From contig NZ_JAATHJ010000031.1 of the NCBI RefSeq assembly GCF_012034335.1, positions 1-38,250 on the forward strand: a stretch of 38,250 nucleotides of DNA, read 5' to 3'. Within the stretch, counting starts at the first letter, position 1. Each line of letters begins with the position of its first letter. This DNA is from Alkalicoccus luteus (GTDB lineage Bacteria > Bacillota > Bacilli > Bacillales > Salisediminibacteriaceae). A program made the position numbers and the translations under genes. The notes below the pieces were generated by a model. That model saw only the letters and a program-made list of their open reading frames with translations. It had not been told where the DNA came from and ran no database searches. Below, piece by piece: positions 1 through 7,458 of this stretch.

Positions 1-39
1 ATCCAGCGCTTCCGGCAGCAGGAGGAAGCGGTTAGCTGA
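1..39 (+). CDS. C-terminal tail of an upstream gene (partial)
   Basis: An open frame enters from the left edge and ends with TGA at 37-39 after 12 codons (ending QQEEAVS). It is too short to identify. Its reality is supported only by the strong terminator hairpin about 85 bases downstream, which would end a plus-strand transcript. Confidence 0.3.
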   Translation: MQRFRQQEEAVS

Positions 40-122
40 GCCCGTTCCCTCCGGAAAGCGAGTGTCCGCAGATACAGGCAGATGCAACGTTATTCACTTA
101 AAATGACTTTATCCACACTCTG

Positions 123-156
123 AAAAGCGGTGCCGTTAATCCGGCACCGCTTTTGT
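123..156. terminator. Bidirectional Rho-independent terminator
   Basis: A 13-bp perfect stem (AAAAGCGGTGCCG at 123-135, complement at 142-154) has A residues on one side and T residues on the other. It can serve the gene ending at 39 on the plus strand and the small minus-strand gene ending at 185. Confidence 0.8.
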
Positions 157-184
157 TGCCTCTGCACATTCAAGGGCGAACCGT

Positions 185-382
185 TCACTGAACAAGACCA
201 ATCGATTCCTGTCTGCCAAACTCTAATGACTCCAGGATCGTCTCTTCTGAGCAGCCGATCAGCTGGGCCAGCTGTCTAATCGTAGGTGAAGGCGCCCTGG
301 CGGCCGTAAGCTCTTTTAAGGCCTCCGTAACCAGGTGAAGAACCGATTGATGAACAGGAGACTGGTAAAATTGCTCCCTCAT
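185..382 (-). CDS. 65-aa stand-alone sigma-factor region 3 protein
   Basis: The start is the ATG at 382, chosen because AAAGGTGG (399-392) lies 9 bases upstream; longer in-frame starts lack a ribosome site. The protein contains SPTIRQLAQLIGCSEETILE followed by SLEFGRQ. This matches region 3 of sigma-B-type factors, where the equivalent reads SPKVEEIAEFLDVSEEEVLE then TMEMGK; the helix before it (residues about 10-27) aligns too. Regions 2 and 4, which bind the -10 and -35 elements, are absent, so it cannot be a working sigma factor. It has its own ribosome site, an extended -10 promoter and a LexA box, and lies divergent to dinB. It may be a remnant, or a small regulator that binds an anti-sigma factor; the latter is inference. 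Region-3 homology is fairly secure, function is unknown. Confidence 0.7.
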   Translation of the reverse strand: MREQFYQSPVHQSVLHLVTEALKELTAARAPSPTIRQLAQLIGCSEETILESLEFGRQESIGLVQ

Positions 383-409
383 CAATATCGACCACCTTTC
401 TTTATCCAT

Positions 410-439
410 AGTATAGCATAGATAATAGTCACGGTCGAA
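410..439 (-). promoter_or_regulatory. Extended -10 promoter of the sigma region-3 gene
   Basis: Read on the minus strand, TGC-TATACT forms an extended -10 element (-10 at 415-410). A weak -35 (TTCGAC, 439-434) stands 18 bp upstream. The predicted start near 403 is about 20 bases before the ATG at 382. Confidence 0.55.
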
Positions 440-449
440 CGTACGTTTA
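436..449. promoter_or_regulatory. LexA (SOS) box
   Basis: CGAACGTACGTTTA matches 13 of 14 positions of the Bacillus LexA/DinR consensus CGAACRNRYGTTYC. It overlaps the -35 region of the minus-strand promoter, a position suited to repression. It lies 209 bases before dinB, so it may also affect that gene, but the fit to the small divergent gene is tighter. Confidence 0.7.
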
Positions 450-657
450 CTGGAATATGTGAATAATTTGTAAATTAAATGAACTCCATATGCTTGAAGC
501 AGTTTCATTGCAACATAAAAAGCTAGTGCTGATCAATTCTTTTTAAACCATTAAAATTTGCTGGTAGTGACGAAAAAAGCATACGGCTTTCACTTGGCGA
601 GGATGCAGCCTTATCTGATAAACTAATTATAGAAGCTAAGAACAGGAGGTCATCAGC

Positions 658-1824
658 ATGAGTCACAGAATCATTTTTCATATTGATTTAAATAGTTTTT
701 ATGCTTCTGTAGAAGCGGCTGATGACTCTTCATTAAAAGGAAAGCCACTTGCCATAGCTGGAAATGCAAAGAAGCGTAAGGGCATTGTTGTAACCGCAAG
801 CTATGAAGCGAAACGGAAGGGGATAAAACCTCCCGTTCCGCTTTGGGAGGCTAAGAGAGCTTGTCCGGACCTTATTGTCAGGGAACCGCGTTTTTTCCGC
901 TACCGGGAAATGTCCGCACGTTTTTTCGAGATCCTTCGGACGAAAACAGAATTAGTAGAGCCTGTATCGATTGACGAAGGATATCTGGATATGACTGATT
1001 CACTAAATGAACAGCATCCAATAGCTGCTGCCGAAGCCATCCAGCAACAAATACTTGATGAGCTGGACTTGCCTTGCAGCATTGGAATCGGCCCCAATAA
1101 GTTTCTGGCGAAAACGGCAAGCGACTGGAAAAAGCCGCTTGGTATTACCGTGCTTCGCAAGCGGGATGTGCAGCAGCTGCTGTGGCCGCTTTCTTGTGAA
1201 GAAATGCATGGAATCGGAGCGCGTACTGCAGAAAAGCTGAAGCAGCTTGATATTGAAACAATTGGAGATATTGCTGCCTGTGGTGAAAAAAAGCTGAAAG
1301 ACGCTTTTGGAACGAGCGGCGAGAGAATGTTTCAGAAGGCATGGGGAATTGATAAAAGGCAAGTAGACCCGGAAGCAGCTGAAGAATTTAAAAGCATAGG
1401 CAATTCCCGGACTTTGCCTGAAGATGCTGTAAGTCTTGAGGATATGAAGCCAGTGATGCACCTTCTGGCCTCTCTGGTGGCAGAGAGGCTGCATAAAAAG
1501 CACGTCTACGCTTCCGGCCTGCAGCTTACGATCAGGTACAGCACGTGGGAAACCGTCCAACGTTCAACCCGGCTCCCCTATCCGCTCTCAGATCACAAAA
1601 CGATCGAAACGTACGCGAATGAGCTGCTTGAAACATATTGGAACGGAGGCAGAGTCAGGCTGCTCGGGTTGACAGGGATAGATTTAATAGAAAAAGGCAA
1701 TGCAGTAAAGCAGCTTGATTTGTTTTCGTACGAGCAGGATAAGAACGAGTGGGATAAAGACGAGCACGTTAGGAAACTTCAGGATCGATTTGGTGCGTCG
1801 GTCGTTCGGAGAGGCTACTATTAA
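658..1824 (+). CDS. dinB: DNA polymerase IV (Y-family, DinB)
   Basis: This is a Y-family translesion DNA polymerase of 388 aa, close to the usual 350-415. The catalytic acidic residues are visible: D10 in FHIDLNSFYASVE and D106/E107 in SIDEGYLD. A helix-hairpin-helix region with GIGARTAEKL follows near residue 185, and the little-finger domain fills the C-terminal third. QLDLF at 352-356 is a canonical sliding-clamp binding motif. The start has a good site (AGGAGG, 642-648). One oddity is KPPVP at 57-61, in the fingers loop where relatives usually have a small-residue-Met motif before PLWEAKR; this loop touches the incoming nucleotide, so fidelity or substrate choice could differ. It is monocistronic and followed by a terminator at 1883. 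Confidence 0.96.
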   Translation: MSHRIIFHIDLNSFYASVEAADDSSLKGKPLAIAGNAKKRKGIVVTASYEAKRKGIKPPVPLWEAKRACPDLIVREPRFFRYREMSARFFEILRTKTELVEPVSIDEGYLDMTDSLNEQHPIAAAEAIQQQILDELDLPCSIGIGPNKFLAKTASDWKKPLGITVLRKRDVQQLLWPLSCEEMHGIGARTAEKLKQLDIETIGDIAACGEKKLKDAFGTSGERMFQKAWGIDKRQVDPEAAEEFKSIGNSRTLPEDAVSLEDMKPVMHLLASLVAERLHKKHVYASGLQLTIRYSTWETVQRSTRLPYPLSDHKTIETYANELLETYWNGGRVRLLGLTGIDLIEKGNAVKQLDLFSYEQDKNEWDKDEHVRKLQDRFGASVVRRGYY

Positions 1825-1882
1825 AACGGATTTCCCATTTATATTCGCGGAAGCGGGATAAAAATATGCAGCGACATTCTGA

Positions 1883-1910
1883 GCCATCCGGCTTTACCGG
1901 ATGGCTTTCG
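1883..1910 (+). terminator. Terminator after dinB
   Basis: A 9-bp stem GCCATCCGG / CCGGATGGC with a 5-base loop is followed by TTTC. It lies about 60 bases after the dinB stop. Confidence 0.7.
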
Positions 1911-2070
1911 TATGCCCGGTAAAAGGGATGAGAGTCCTTCACCTCACTTTCCCCGGTTAATTGTAAACCATATAAGTGCTTTAACAGGAGAAGGCAGTTT
2001 ACAGAATCCATGATAATCTAGTTCTTTAGGGTCATCGATACATACATCCGACCTGAAACGATCAATCGAT

Positions 2071-2097
2071 TTAACAGCTTCTTATTATAACCGATAT
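2071..2097 (+). promoter_or_regulatory. Sigma-D (flagellar) promoter
   Basis: TTAA (2071-2074), a 15-bp spacer and ACCGATAT (2090-2097) closely match the sigma-D/sigma-28 consensus TAAA-N15-GCCGATAT. The next gene starts 50 bases downstream and opens a flagellar operon, which supports the call. Confidence 0.75.
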
Positions 2098-2147
2098 AAA
2101 CAGAAGCTAAATGAAGATCGGAGATACCGAATGCAGGAGGTGGTTAC

Positions 2148-4190
2148 ATGGAAATTCAGCCTTTCCAGCAATATTCACATGAGTCGCGGCCGGCTTTGCG
2201 TGAGGGAGAGACAGTCAGAGCGGTCATTACAGAACGAGTCAGCGACCGGGAAGCAGTCGTGCAAATCCGCGGCCGGGAAGTCACTGCCGTATTTGAGGGG
2301 CGTGTTCCATCCGCTGATACGGTCAAGGTTGACATTACAGGGGTCCGGGATGGAAAAGTATCATTGCGAGCGTCCGTGCCGTCAGAATCAGCAGATCGTG
2401 GACGGATCGATATTCAAACCTTAATCAGAGAAGCGGGCGGACAGCCTACAGCAAAATCCACAGAAGCGGTCAGGCTGCTGCAGGCACACGGCAGGCTGAC
2501 CAGTGAAAATATACAAGCTGTTGTTCAATTTGTTTCGGAAAGCCGTGGAGGGAGCGTACAGGCAGTTCAACAGGCAGTTGAATCGCGGGCATCGATATCA
2601 GGTGATGCACTTGACCGGTTTCAACGAGCACTTCAGAGCAGCCCCGCGCAGGCTTTGCAGCAAATGATGGCAGCGGGTACCAGCAGTAATGTACAATCGT
2701 CCACCTATGAGCTGCGTCAGGCGCTGCCAATGCTTCTTCACGCTTATGACAGTGGAGCAGGGGTGAGAGAGGCTGTCAGCGCAGTGCAGCAGTCAGCAGC
2801 AGGAACAGCCCATGCAGAATCGGTTAATCAGCTGCTCCGGAGCGTACTTTCTGCTCAAGTCCAGGGAGGAAGAAGTGCTGCGGCCGATATAATGCGAGAG
2901 CTTATATTTCCGGTTCAGGGACCTGCTGAAAATCAGCCGGCGGCATCTCTTCGAAGTACAGTTGAAAACATGATTCAGAATACGACGGACTCCTCACAGC
3001 TTAACCAAATGCGTCAAGTGCTGTCGCTTCTGGATAAAGGGAAGGAAGTTCGTGCAGCCCAGTTGTTTCAGCAGCTTCAATCAGTACATACCCCGGATCG
3101 TTCCCAGGCAGCTTCGCCTGTCACGGTTATGATTAGAGAAGTAACGCCGGCAATGGCTTCGGCGAAGGATCAATTCCAGGTGTTCCAGCGTGAAGCATCC
3201 AGAAGCATGGCCAGAATGGAGCTTCTGATTGAGCGCTTTCAAACTCAGGCTGCTCCCCAGGTAAGACCGATGCTTGAGCAGATGATTCAGCAACTTGATA
3301 AAACAATAAATAGAAGCAGCTGGCTTTTATTTGCAACGATGAAACAGGAACGAACGCTCTTAAAGGCCAGTTCAGATCTGGCACAAGCCAAACAGCTTGT
3401 CAGTCAAGGACAGCTTCGTGAAGCAGCTGCTGTTGCAGCCGGTGTTCGGCAAACGATCGAACAGATGGAATATAAACCTTCAGCGGTCAGGTACCAGCAC
3501 GTACATAAAGAACCGGATCAGCAGCGCCCGATTCCACAGCAGCTTCGCCAGCTGACTGAAAACACAGCCAGGACGCTGCAGGCAAACGAACATTCAGGAA
3601 GGCACGTTCTGGAAGCATTGAGGCAGCTCGGGTTCAACCGTGAACTGGATTTGGTCCGACCAGATACAAAGATGAACGAGGACAATCGCAATGTTAAAGG
3701 CCTGCTGGGAAGAATGGTTCAGTCAGGCGGAGAGCAGGAAGCAGGTGCGCAGAGAGCTTTAGCCGTATTAAATGGTCATCAGCAGGTTAACCGGATAGAC
3801 AGTCAGAGCGGTCTTATGTTCCACGTACCGCTCATACTGGAAGAAAAGATGCAGGAACTGAAAATCTTTGTGGATGACAGGCACCAGGGCGGACTGGACT
3901 GGGAGAATATTCAGCTGTACTTTCATTTGGAGGCTCCTGTATCAGGTCCGCTGGGCATACGTGTATCCGTTCAAAACCGGCAGCTGGCTGTATCATTTTA
4001 TAATGATGAACCTAGCTTTTCAGATCGTCTGGAGCCATTAATAGAGAAGTACTCGGCCTTCATCAATGAAATCGGCTATGAAGTCAAATCTATTCAGTCA
4101 GGTCCTATGGAAACAGAAGCAAAGCTGACAAAGAAAACGGCGCCGGCTGCAGAAGAAAACGGTAAAGACGGAGTGGATATTAAAATATGA
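2148..4190 (+). CDS. FliK-like hook-length control protein (YlqG-type)
   Basis: A 680-aa Gln/Ala/Ser-rich, mostly helical and probably extended protein with no membrane segment. The last ordered part (residues about 556-650, LMFHVPLILE to GYEVKSIQ) resembles the FliK C-terminal domain that contacts FlhB in the flagellar export gate. The low-complexity body fits the ruler part of hook-length proteins. The start has AGGAGGTGG at 2136-2143. Its stop overlaps the start of the FlhB-C-like gene (ATGA at 4187-4190), the same pairing as ylqG-ylqH in B. subtilis. The family assignment rests on the C-terminal pattern and gene order; a role in measuring or switching export is inferred. Confidence 0.6.
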   Translation: MEIQPFQQYSHESRPALREGETVRAVITERVSDREAVVQIRGREVTAVFEGRVPSADTVKVDITGVRDGKVSLRASVPSESADRGRIDIQTLIREAGGQPTAKSTEAVRLLQAHGRLTSENIQAVVQFVSESRGGSVQAVQQAVESRASISGDALDRFQRALQSSPAQALQQMMAAGTSSNVQSSTYELRQALPMLLHAYDSGAGVREAVSAVQQSAAGTAHAESVNQLLRSVLSAQVQGGRSAAADIMRELIFPVQGPAENQPAASLRSTVENMIQNTTDSSQLNQMRQVLSLLDKGKEVRAAQLFQQLQSVHTPDRSQAASPVTVMIREVTPAMASAKDQFQVFQREASRSMARMELLIERFQTQAAPQVRPMLEQMIQQLDKTINRSSWLLFATMKQERTLLKASSDLAQAKQLVSQGQLREAAAVAAGVRQTIEQMEYKPSAVRYQHVHKEPDQQRPIPQQLRQLTENTARTLQANEHSGRHVLEALRQLGFNRELDLVRPDTKMNEDNRNVKGLLGRMVQSGGEQEAGAQRALAVLNGHQQVNRIDSQSGLMFHVPLILEEKMQELKIFVDDRHQGGLDWENIQLYFHLEAPVSGPLGIRVSVQNRQLAVSFYNDEPSFSDRLEPLIEKYSAFINEIGYEVKSIQSGPMETEAKLTKKTAPAAEENGKDGVDIKI

Positions 4191-4486
4191 GGCAGCGCCG
4201 GTTTAATCAAGTAGAAAAACGAGCAATTAATGGCAGCTCTGCTGCGGTTATCCAATACAATGAACTGGACGGCACACCAAAAGTGCTCGCCAGCGGACGT
4301 GGCTATGTAGCAGAGCGAATTAAACAAATAGCAAATGATCATCACATTCATATGGAAGAAGACGCATTTTTAATTGAAAATCTAATTGATCTCGATCTCG
4401 GAGACGATATTCCGCCTCAGCTGTATGCGGTGATTGCTGAAATTCTTCTTATGATCGAAGAACTGGAAAAAATGCCTCGCAGTTGA
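4187..4486 (+). CDS. Stand-alone FlhB C-terminal-domain protein (FhlB/YlqH)
   Basis: The 99-aa protein aligns with the cytoplasmic domain of FlhB, the export-gate protein that switches secretion from hook to filament subunits. KVLASGRGYVAERIKQIA and IPPQLYAVIAEIL match the FlhB segments VVAKGQDxVAxxIREIA and IPEEFYxAVAEVL. The self-cleaving NPTH motif of full FlhB is replaced by YNELDG and all membrane helices are missing, as is usual for YlqH proteins. It is translationally coupled to the FliK-like gene by a 4-base overlap. It may form a soluble alternative partner for FliK-like or chaperone proteins; this is inferred. Confidence 0.85.
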   Translation: MRQRRFNQVEKRAINGSSAAVIQYNELDGTPKVLASGRGYVAERIKQIANDHHIHMEEDAFLIENLIDLDLGDDIPPQLYAVIAEILLMIEELEKMPRS

Positions 4487-4505
4487 TTAATAAAGGAGAC
4501 GGAAC

Positions 4506-4940
4506 ATGTTTACGGAAAAAGAACTTTACGTGAAAACATCGCAGCAGCTCACAGCATTGCTTTTAGAAGCGCTCTGTCTGCAAATGGAGAAGGCGGAAAA
4601 CGAAATAGAACAGAAGCAGTATATGAGCGCTAATAAAGCGCTGCAGCAAGCAGCTGATATATGTGAACGGCTCGGGGCGGGACTGCGCTACGAAGCAGGT
4701 ATCATCGCTGACCAGTTGGAAGCTATTTATCAATATACGGCAGATGAATTAATACAGTGCAATCTGACAAAAGATGCCGACCGGCTCAGAAGACTGAGAA
4801 AAATGGTCGAACCACTTTACACAGACTGGCTCAACGTCGTACGTTCGCAAGCAGGAAAAAAACCTCAGTCAGGATACATTAGACAGCTTTCGGCTTATGA
4901 ACAGCATATAGGAATCGAAAATCAGGAGGAATCAAATTGA
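4506..4940 (+). CDS. FliS-like flagellin export chaperone
   Basis: The 144-aa helical protein keeps the FliS plan: an N-terminal YVKTSQQLTALLLEALCLQM helix, four long amphipathic helices, and a C-terminal LRKMVEPLYTDWLNV segment matching the FliS motif around LRDTWK. FliS binds the C-terminal disordered tail of flagellin and keeps it unfolded until export. AAAGGAG precedes the ATG. Its TGA overlaps the TTG start of the flagellin gene at 4937-4940, so chaperone and client are translated together. It is divergent from housekeeping FliS, which suggests a partner dedicated to this flagellin. Confidence 0.75.
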   Translation: MFTEKELYVKTSQQLTALLLEALCLQMEKAENEIEQKQYMSANKALQQAADICERLGAGLRYEAGIIADQLEAIYQYTADELIQCNLTKDADRLRRLRKMVEPLYTDWLNVVRSQAGKKPQSGYIRQLSAYEQHIGIENQEESN

Positions 4941-6304
4941 AAATTAATAACAATATCCAGGCACTGAATGCATACCGGAACTTATATCAAAATCAGCAGG
5001 CGACATCGAGTAACCTGGAAAAGCTTTCATCCGGGCTTCGAATTAACCGCGCGGCGGATGATGCCGCTGGACTTGCGATATCAGAGAAAATGAGATCTCA
5101 AATCAAAGGTTTAAAAATGGCAGAGCGGAACGCACTAGACGGCATTTCCCTTATGCAAACATCAGAAGGGGCTCTTCAGGAAGTGCATGCGATGCTGCAG
5201 CGGATGCGTGAACTGTCAGTCCAGGCTGCAAATGATACGAATACGGATGAAGACAGGGAGCAATTGCAAAAGGAAATAGATCAGCTAAAAAAAGAAATTG
5301 ACAGTGTTTCAGAGAAAACCGAGTTTAATACGCGTAAGCTGTTAGACGGCAGCAGCGCGCTCGTTACAACTCTTTCTGGAGCACAAAGCTTGAGCGGAAC
5401 TCCTGAAGTGCAGTCGGCTGAATATGCAAGTGGAAGCTATGAACTGCAAATGGAGGATATAAGAGCAACCGTTCAAATGACCCAAAGTGCCGCAGGACTT
5501 AATGAAGAATCGGTTTCTCTTGATCCGAACGGCGGCGGCCGGTTCGGCACGTATACAATCAACGTGCGGGAATATGATGAATCATCCGGATCAGCAAAAG
5601 TGGAAGTTATTGGTCCGCAGGGACGAGTTCTTGAAACGAAAGTAATTGATAAAGAAGAAGACGCAACAGTAGGGGGCATTTCGATAAAATCAGCGGATAT
5701 TACCGGGAACGGCACTGCCCGGGTTAAGCTTGAAGCGAGGGCCACACTTCAGCTCAACAAGGCAGCTGAGGAAGGCACTGATACGATGGTGCGAGCTGAA
5801 AAAGAAGTAACGACGATTAATGGAGAATTTCGATATGAAGGGATTCACTACCCGGCAGGAGCGTCACTGCTGACAAATGGTGCAGCCAGCCAGTCGTTTA
5901 CACTCTCAAATAATGCGCTGGCATTTCAGATTGGCCCGAATACCGGCCAGGAAGTGATGATCGATATTCCAAAAATGGACACGGTCACATTAGGTATTAC
6001 CAATGTTTCTGTTGCATCCAGTAAAGATGCCGGTGAAGCGATCTTCCAGCTGGACCGTGCTGTCGCGATGCTCTCAGATGCCCGAGCAAAGCTAGGAGCC
6101 GTTCAGAACAGATTGGAGCATACGATCAACAACTTGCAGGTAACGCATGAAAACCTGACGAGTTCTGAATCAAGGATCAGAGATGCGGATATGGCACTTG
6201 AAATGACCGAATTTACACGGAACAATATTTTAAATCAATCTGCTACTGCTATGCTGGCTCAGGCGAATCAGCTGCCCCAGGGGGTTCTCCAGCTGCTTCA
6301 GTAA
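4937..6304 (+). CDS. hag: Flagellin
   Basis: A 455-aa flagellin. The N-terminal D0/D1 block runs to about residue 140 (MKINNNIQALNAYRN, LEKLSSGLRINRAADDAAGL). The C-terminal D1/D0 block covers about 380-455 (ARAKLGAVQNRLEHTINNL to QGVLQLLQ). A variable central region of some 230 residues forms surface domains. The start is TTG at 4937, set by AGGAGG at 4924-4929; an ATG start is not available at the conserved N-terminus. It is the last gene of the sigma-D operon, overlapping the FliS-like gene. Whether it is the main or an accessory flagellin cannot be told from the window; the unusual operon hints at an extra copy. Confidence 0.95.
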   Translation: MKINNNIQALNAYRNLYQNQQATSSNLEKLSSGLRINRAADDAAGLAISEKMRSQIKGLKMAERNALDGISLMQTSEGALQEVHAMLQRMRELSVQAANDTNTDEDREQLQKEIDQLKKEIDSVSEKTEFNTRKLLDGSSALVTTLSGAQSLSGTPEVQSAEYASGSYELQMEDIRATVQMTQSAAGLNEESVSLDPNGGGRFGTYTINVREYDESSGSAKVEVIGPQGRVLETKVIDKEEDATVGGISIKSADITGNGTARVKLEARATLQLNKAAEEGTDTMVRAEKEVTTINGEFRYEGIHYPAGASLLTNGAASQSFTLSNNALAFQIGPNTGQEVMIDIPKMDTVTLGITNVSVASSKDAGEAIFQLDRAVAMLSDARAKLGAVQNRLEHTINNLQVTHENLTSSESRIRDADMALEMTEFTRNNILNQSATAMLAQANQLPQGVLQLLQ

Positions 6305-6329
6305 GAAAAACGGCAGCAAATGAGGATTC

Positions 6330-6338
6330 TGGTATACT
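6330..6338 (+). promoter_or_regulatory. Possible extended -10 promoter for the yaaR-like gene
   Basis: TGG-TATACT (6330-6338) is a good extended -10 element about 40 bases before the ATG at 6377. There is no convincing -35. No terminator is seen after the flagellin gene, so read-through is also likely. Confidence 0.4.
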
Positions 6339-6376
6339 AAAAGCACAACATGCAATTCGCAGGGGGAAAACGTGTC

Positions 6377-6817
6377 ATGGATATTCAGCGAATACGCGCT
6401 TCAGGCGCCGCTCATTCTTCATCGAATCAGAAAAAAGAGACGGAAGCGAAAATTACGTTTCAGGAAATGATGAAGGATGGCAGGAAGCAGGGAGCTTATG
6501 ATCAGTTCGGCCAGAAGCTAGAGGCAATCGAAAAGCAAGGTAAGCGACTGGCAGACTCCAGAACGGTTGAGGAACTAAGATTGTATAAAAAAATGGTGAA
6601 AGAGTTCATGGACGAAGCTGTGAAGCTCGGTCTGCAGCTTGAAGAACAGCGAGGCTTCAACCGCCGGGGAAGGACAAAAGTATACAAAATCGTCAAAGAA
6701 GTAGATTCGAAGCTTATTGATTTGACTGACAGCGTCCTCCGCGGCCAGCAAAAAGGCCTGCACCTGTTAAAACAAACGGGAGAGATTCAGGGACTGCTTG
6801 TCAATATTTATGCATGA
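6377..6817 (+). CDS. YaaR-family protein (DUF327)
   Basis: I place the start at the ATG at 6377, ten bases after AGGGGG; an in-frame ATG at 6350 has no ribosome site. This gives 146 aa, the usual YaaR length. Family marks are EAKITFQEMM near the N-terminus, then YKKMVKEFMDEAVKLGLQLE, and the basic RRGRTKVYKIVKEVDSKLIDL. The fold should be helical and cytoplasmic; the molecular role of the family is not established. In B. subtilis yaaR sits in the tmk-yaaQ-yaaR-holB region, so its place behind a flagellin gene is notable and could mean a second copy. Confidence 0.8.
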   Translation: MDIQRIRASGAAHSSSNQKKETEAKITFQEMMKDGRKQGAYDQFGQKLEAIEKQGKRLADSRTVEELRLYKKMVKEFMDEAVKLGLQLEEQRGFNRRGRTKVYKIVKEVDSKLIDLTDSVLRGQQKGLHLLKQTGEIQGLLVNIYA

Positions 6818-6855
6818 ACACGCGTAAAGCTGAAGTGAAACGGGTAAAGTAGGAG

Positions 6856-6875
6856 AAGCCATATCAGGCTTATTT
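6856..6875 (+). terminator. Weak hairpin after the yaaR-like gene
   Basis: AAGCC-atatca-GGCTT followed by ATTTTG. The stem is only 5 bp, so termination here would be partial at best. Confidence 0.25.
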
Positions 6876-6896
6876 TGCTGAAAGGAAGCGGTACTA

Positions 6897-7337
6897 ATGT
6901 CCAGCGGAACGTTTTACTACGGAACGATTATAGACAAGCCTCTTCAAGAGGTATGGGATTTTTTTCAATCAACAGACAATCTGGCGGCGATCACAACCTT
7001 CCCTAAAATCACTGTTAAAGGTTCGGAAAAAAGTGAAGAAGGTGCTGAGATCGAGCTGCAAATGAATTTTTACGCTGCCACCCTCTCCTGGAAAAGCAAA
7101 ATCAGTGAAGTATCAGAACCGAATTATTTTATTGATGAAGGGACTGCGGTGCCGTTTCCGTTTAAGAAGTGGAGGCATGTCCATGCGTTCAAAACGGAGC
7201 CGGACGGCAGAACAAAAATGATTGATATGGTGCAGTTTGACGCATCGGTTCCTTCAGCTGCTGTTAAGCTTATGCTCTATGGAATGTTCAGCGACCGGAA
7301 GCGGAAGCTGAACAGCCTGTTAGGAGCGACGGAATAA
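6897..7337 (+). CDS. SRPBCC-superfamily protein
   Basis: A 146-aa protein with the START/Bet v 1-like pattern: an opening strand ending in IIDKPLQEVWDFFQSTDNLAAI, which is the typical 'vW..fsd...l' signature, then beta strands and a long C-terminal helix (VPSAAVKLMLYGMFSDRKRKLNSLL). Such proteins bind hydrophobic ligands in a deep pocket. There is no signal peptide or membrane segment. AAAGGA lies about 10 bases before the ATG. The ligand cannot be inferred from its neighbours, and it ends in a strong terminator. Confidence 0.75.
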   Translation: MSSGTFYYGTIIDKPLQEVWDFFQSTDNLAAITTFPKITVKGSEKSEEGAEIELQMNFYAATLSWKSKISEVSEPNYFIDEGTAVPFPFKKWRHVHAFKTEPDGRTKMIDMVQFDASVPSAAVKLMLYGMFSDRKRKLNSLLGATE

Positions 7338-7349
7338 AGCGAACATGCG

Positions 7350-7392
7350 ATAACAAGCAGATGCCGGAACGTGCATCTGCTTGTTATTTGTT
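7350..7392 (+). terminator. Terminator after the SRPBCC gene
   Basis: A stem of about 12-15 bp (ATAACAAGCAGATGC with GCATCTGCTTGTTAT) with a loop of 8 bases, followed by TTGTTTT. Confidence 0.8.
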
Positions 7393-7420
7393 TTCAGCGT
7401 ATGTACATTCCCTGCATATC

Positions 7421-7458
7421 AAAGCCCCTCTCAGCAAATTTTGAGAGGGGCTTTGATA
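7421..7458. terminator. Second strong hairpin terminator
   Basis: AAAGCCCCTCTCA (7421-7433) pairs with TGAGAGGGGCTTT (7442-7454). It is A-rich on one side and T-rich on the other, so it can work in both directions. It lies only about 30 bases beyond the previous terminator. Confidence 0.7.

Noticed and set aside
40-122. GGAAAGCGAGTGTCCGC as a dispersed Bacillus extragenic repeat
   Set aside because: A similar GC-rich motif is familiar from the group, but no second copy is found in the window to support it.
508-657. A second LexA box in the dinB leader
   Set aside because: No CGAAC-N4-GTTY sequence is present in this stretch.
1003-1560. 185-codon open frame on the minus strand inside dinB
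   Set aside because: It lies wholly antisense to a well-conserved polymerase gene, has no ribosome site and no recognisable protein pattern.
6822-6890. GTAAAG...GGGTAA as a sigma-B promoter for the SRPBCC gene
   Set aside because: The -10 fits loosely, but the -35 matches only 3 of 6 positions, so it is much weaker than the crt promoters.
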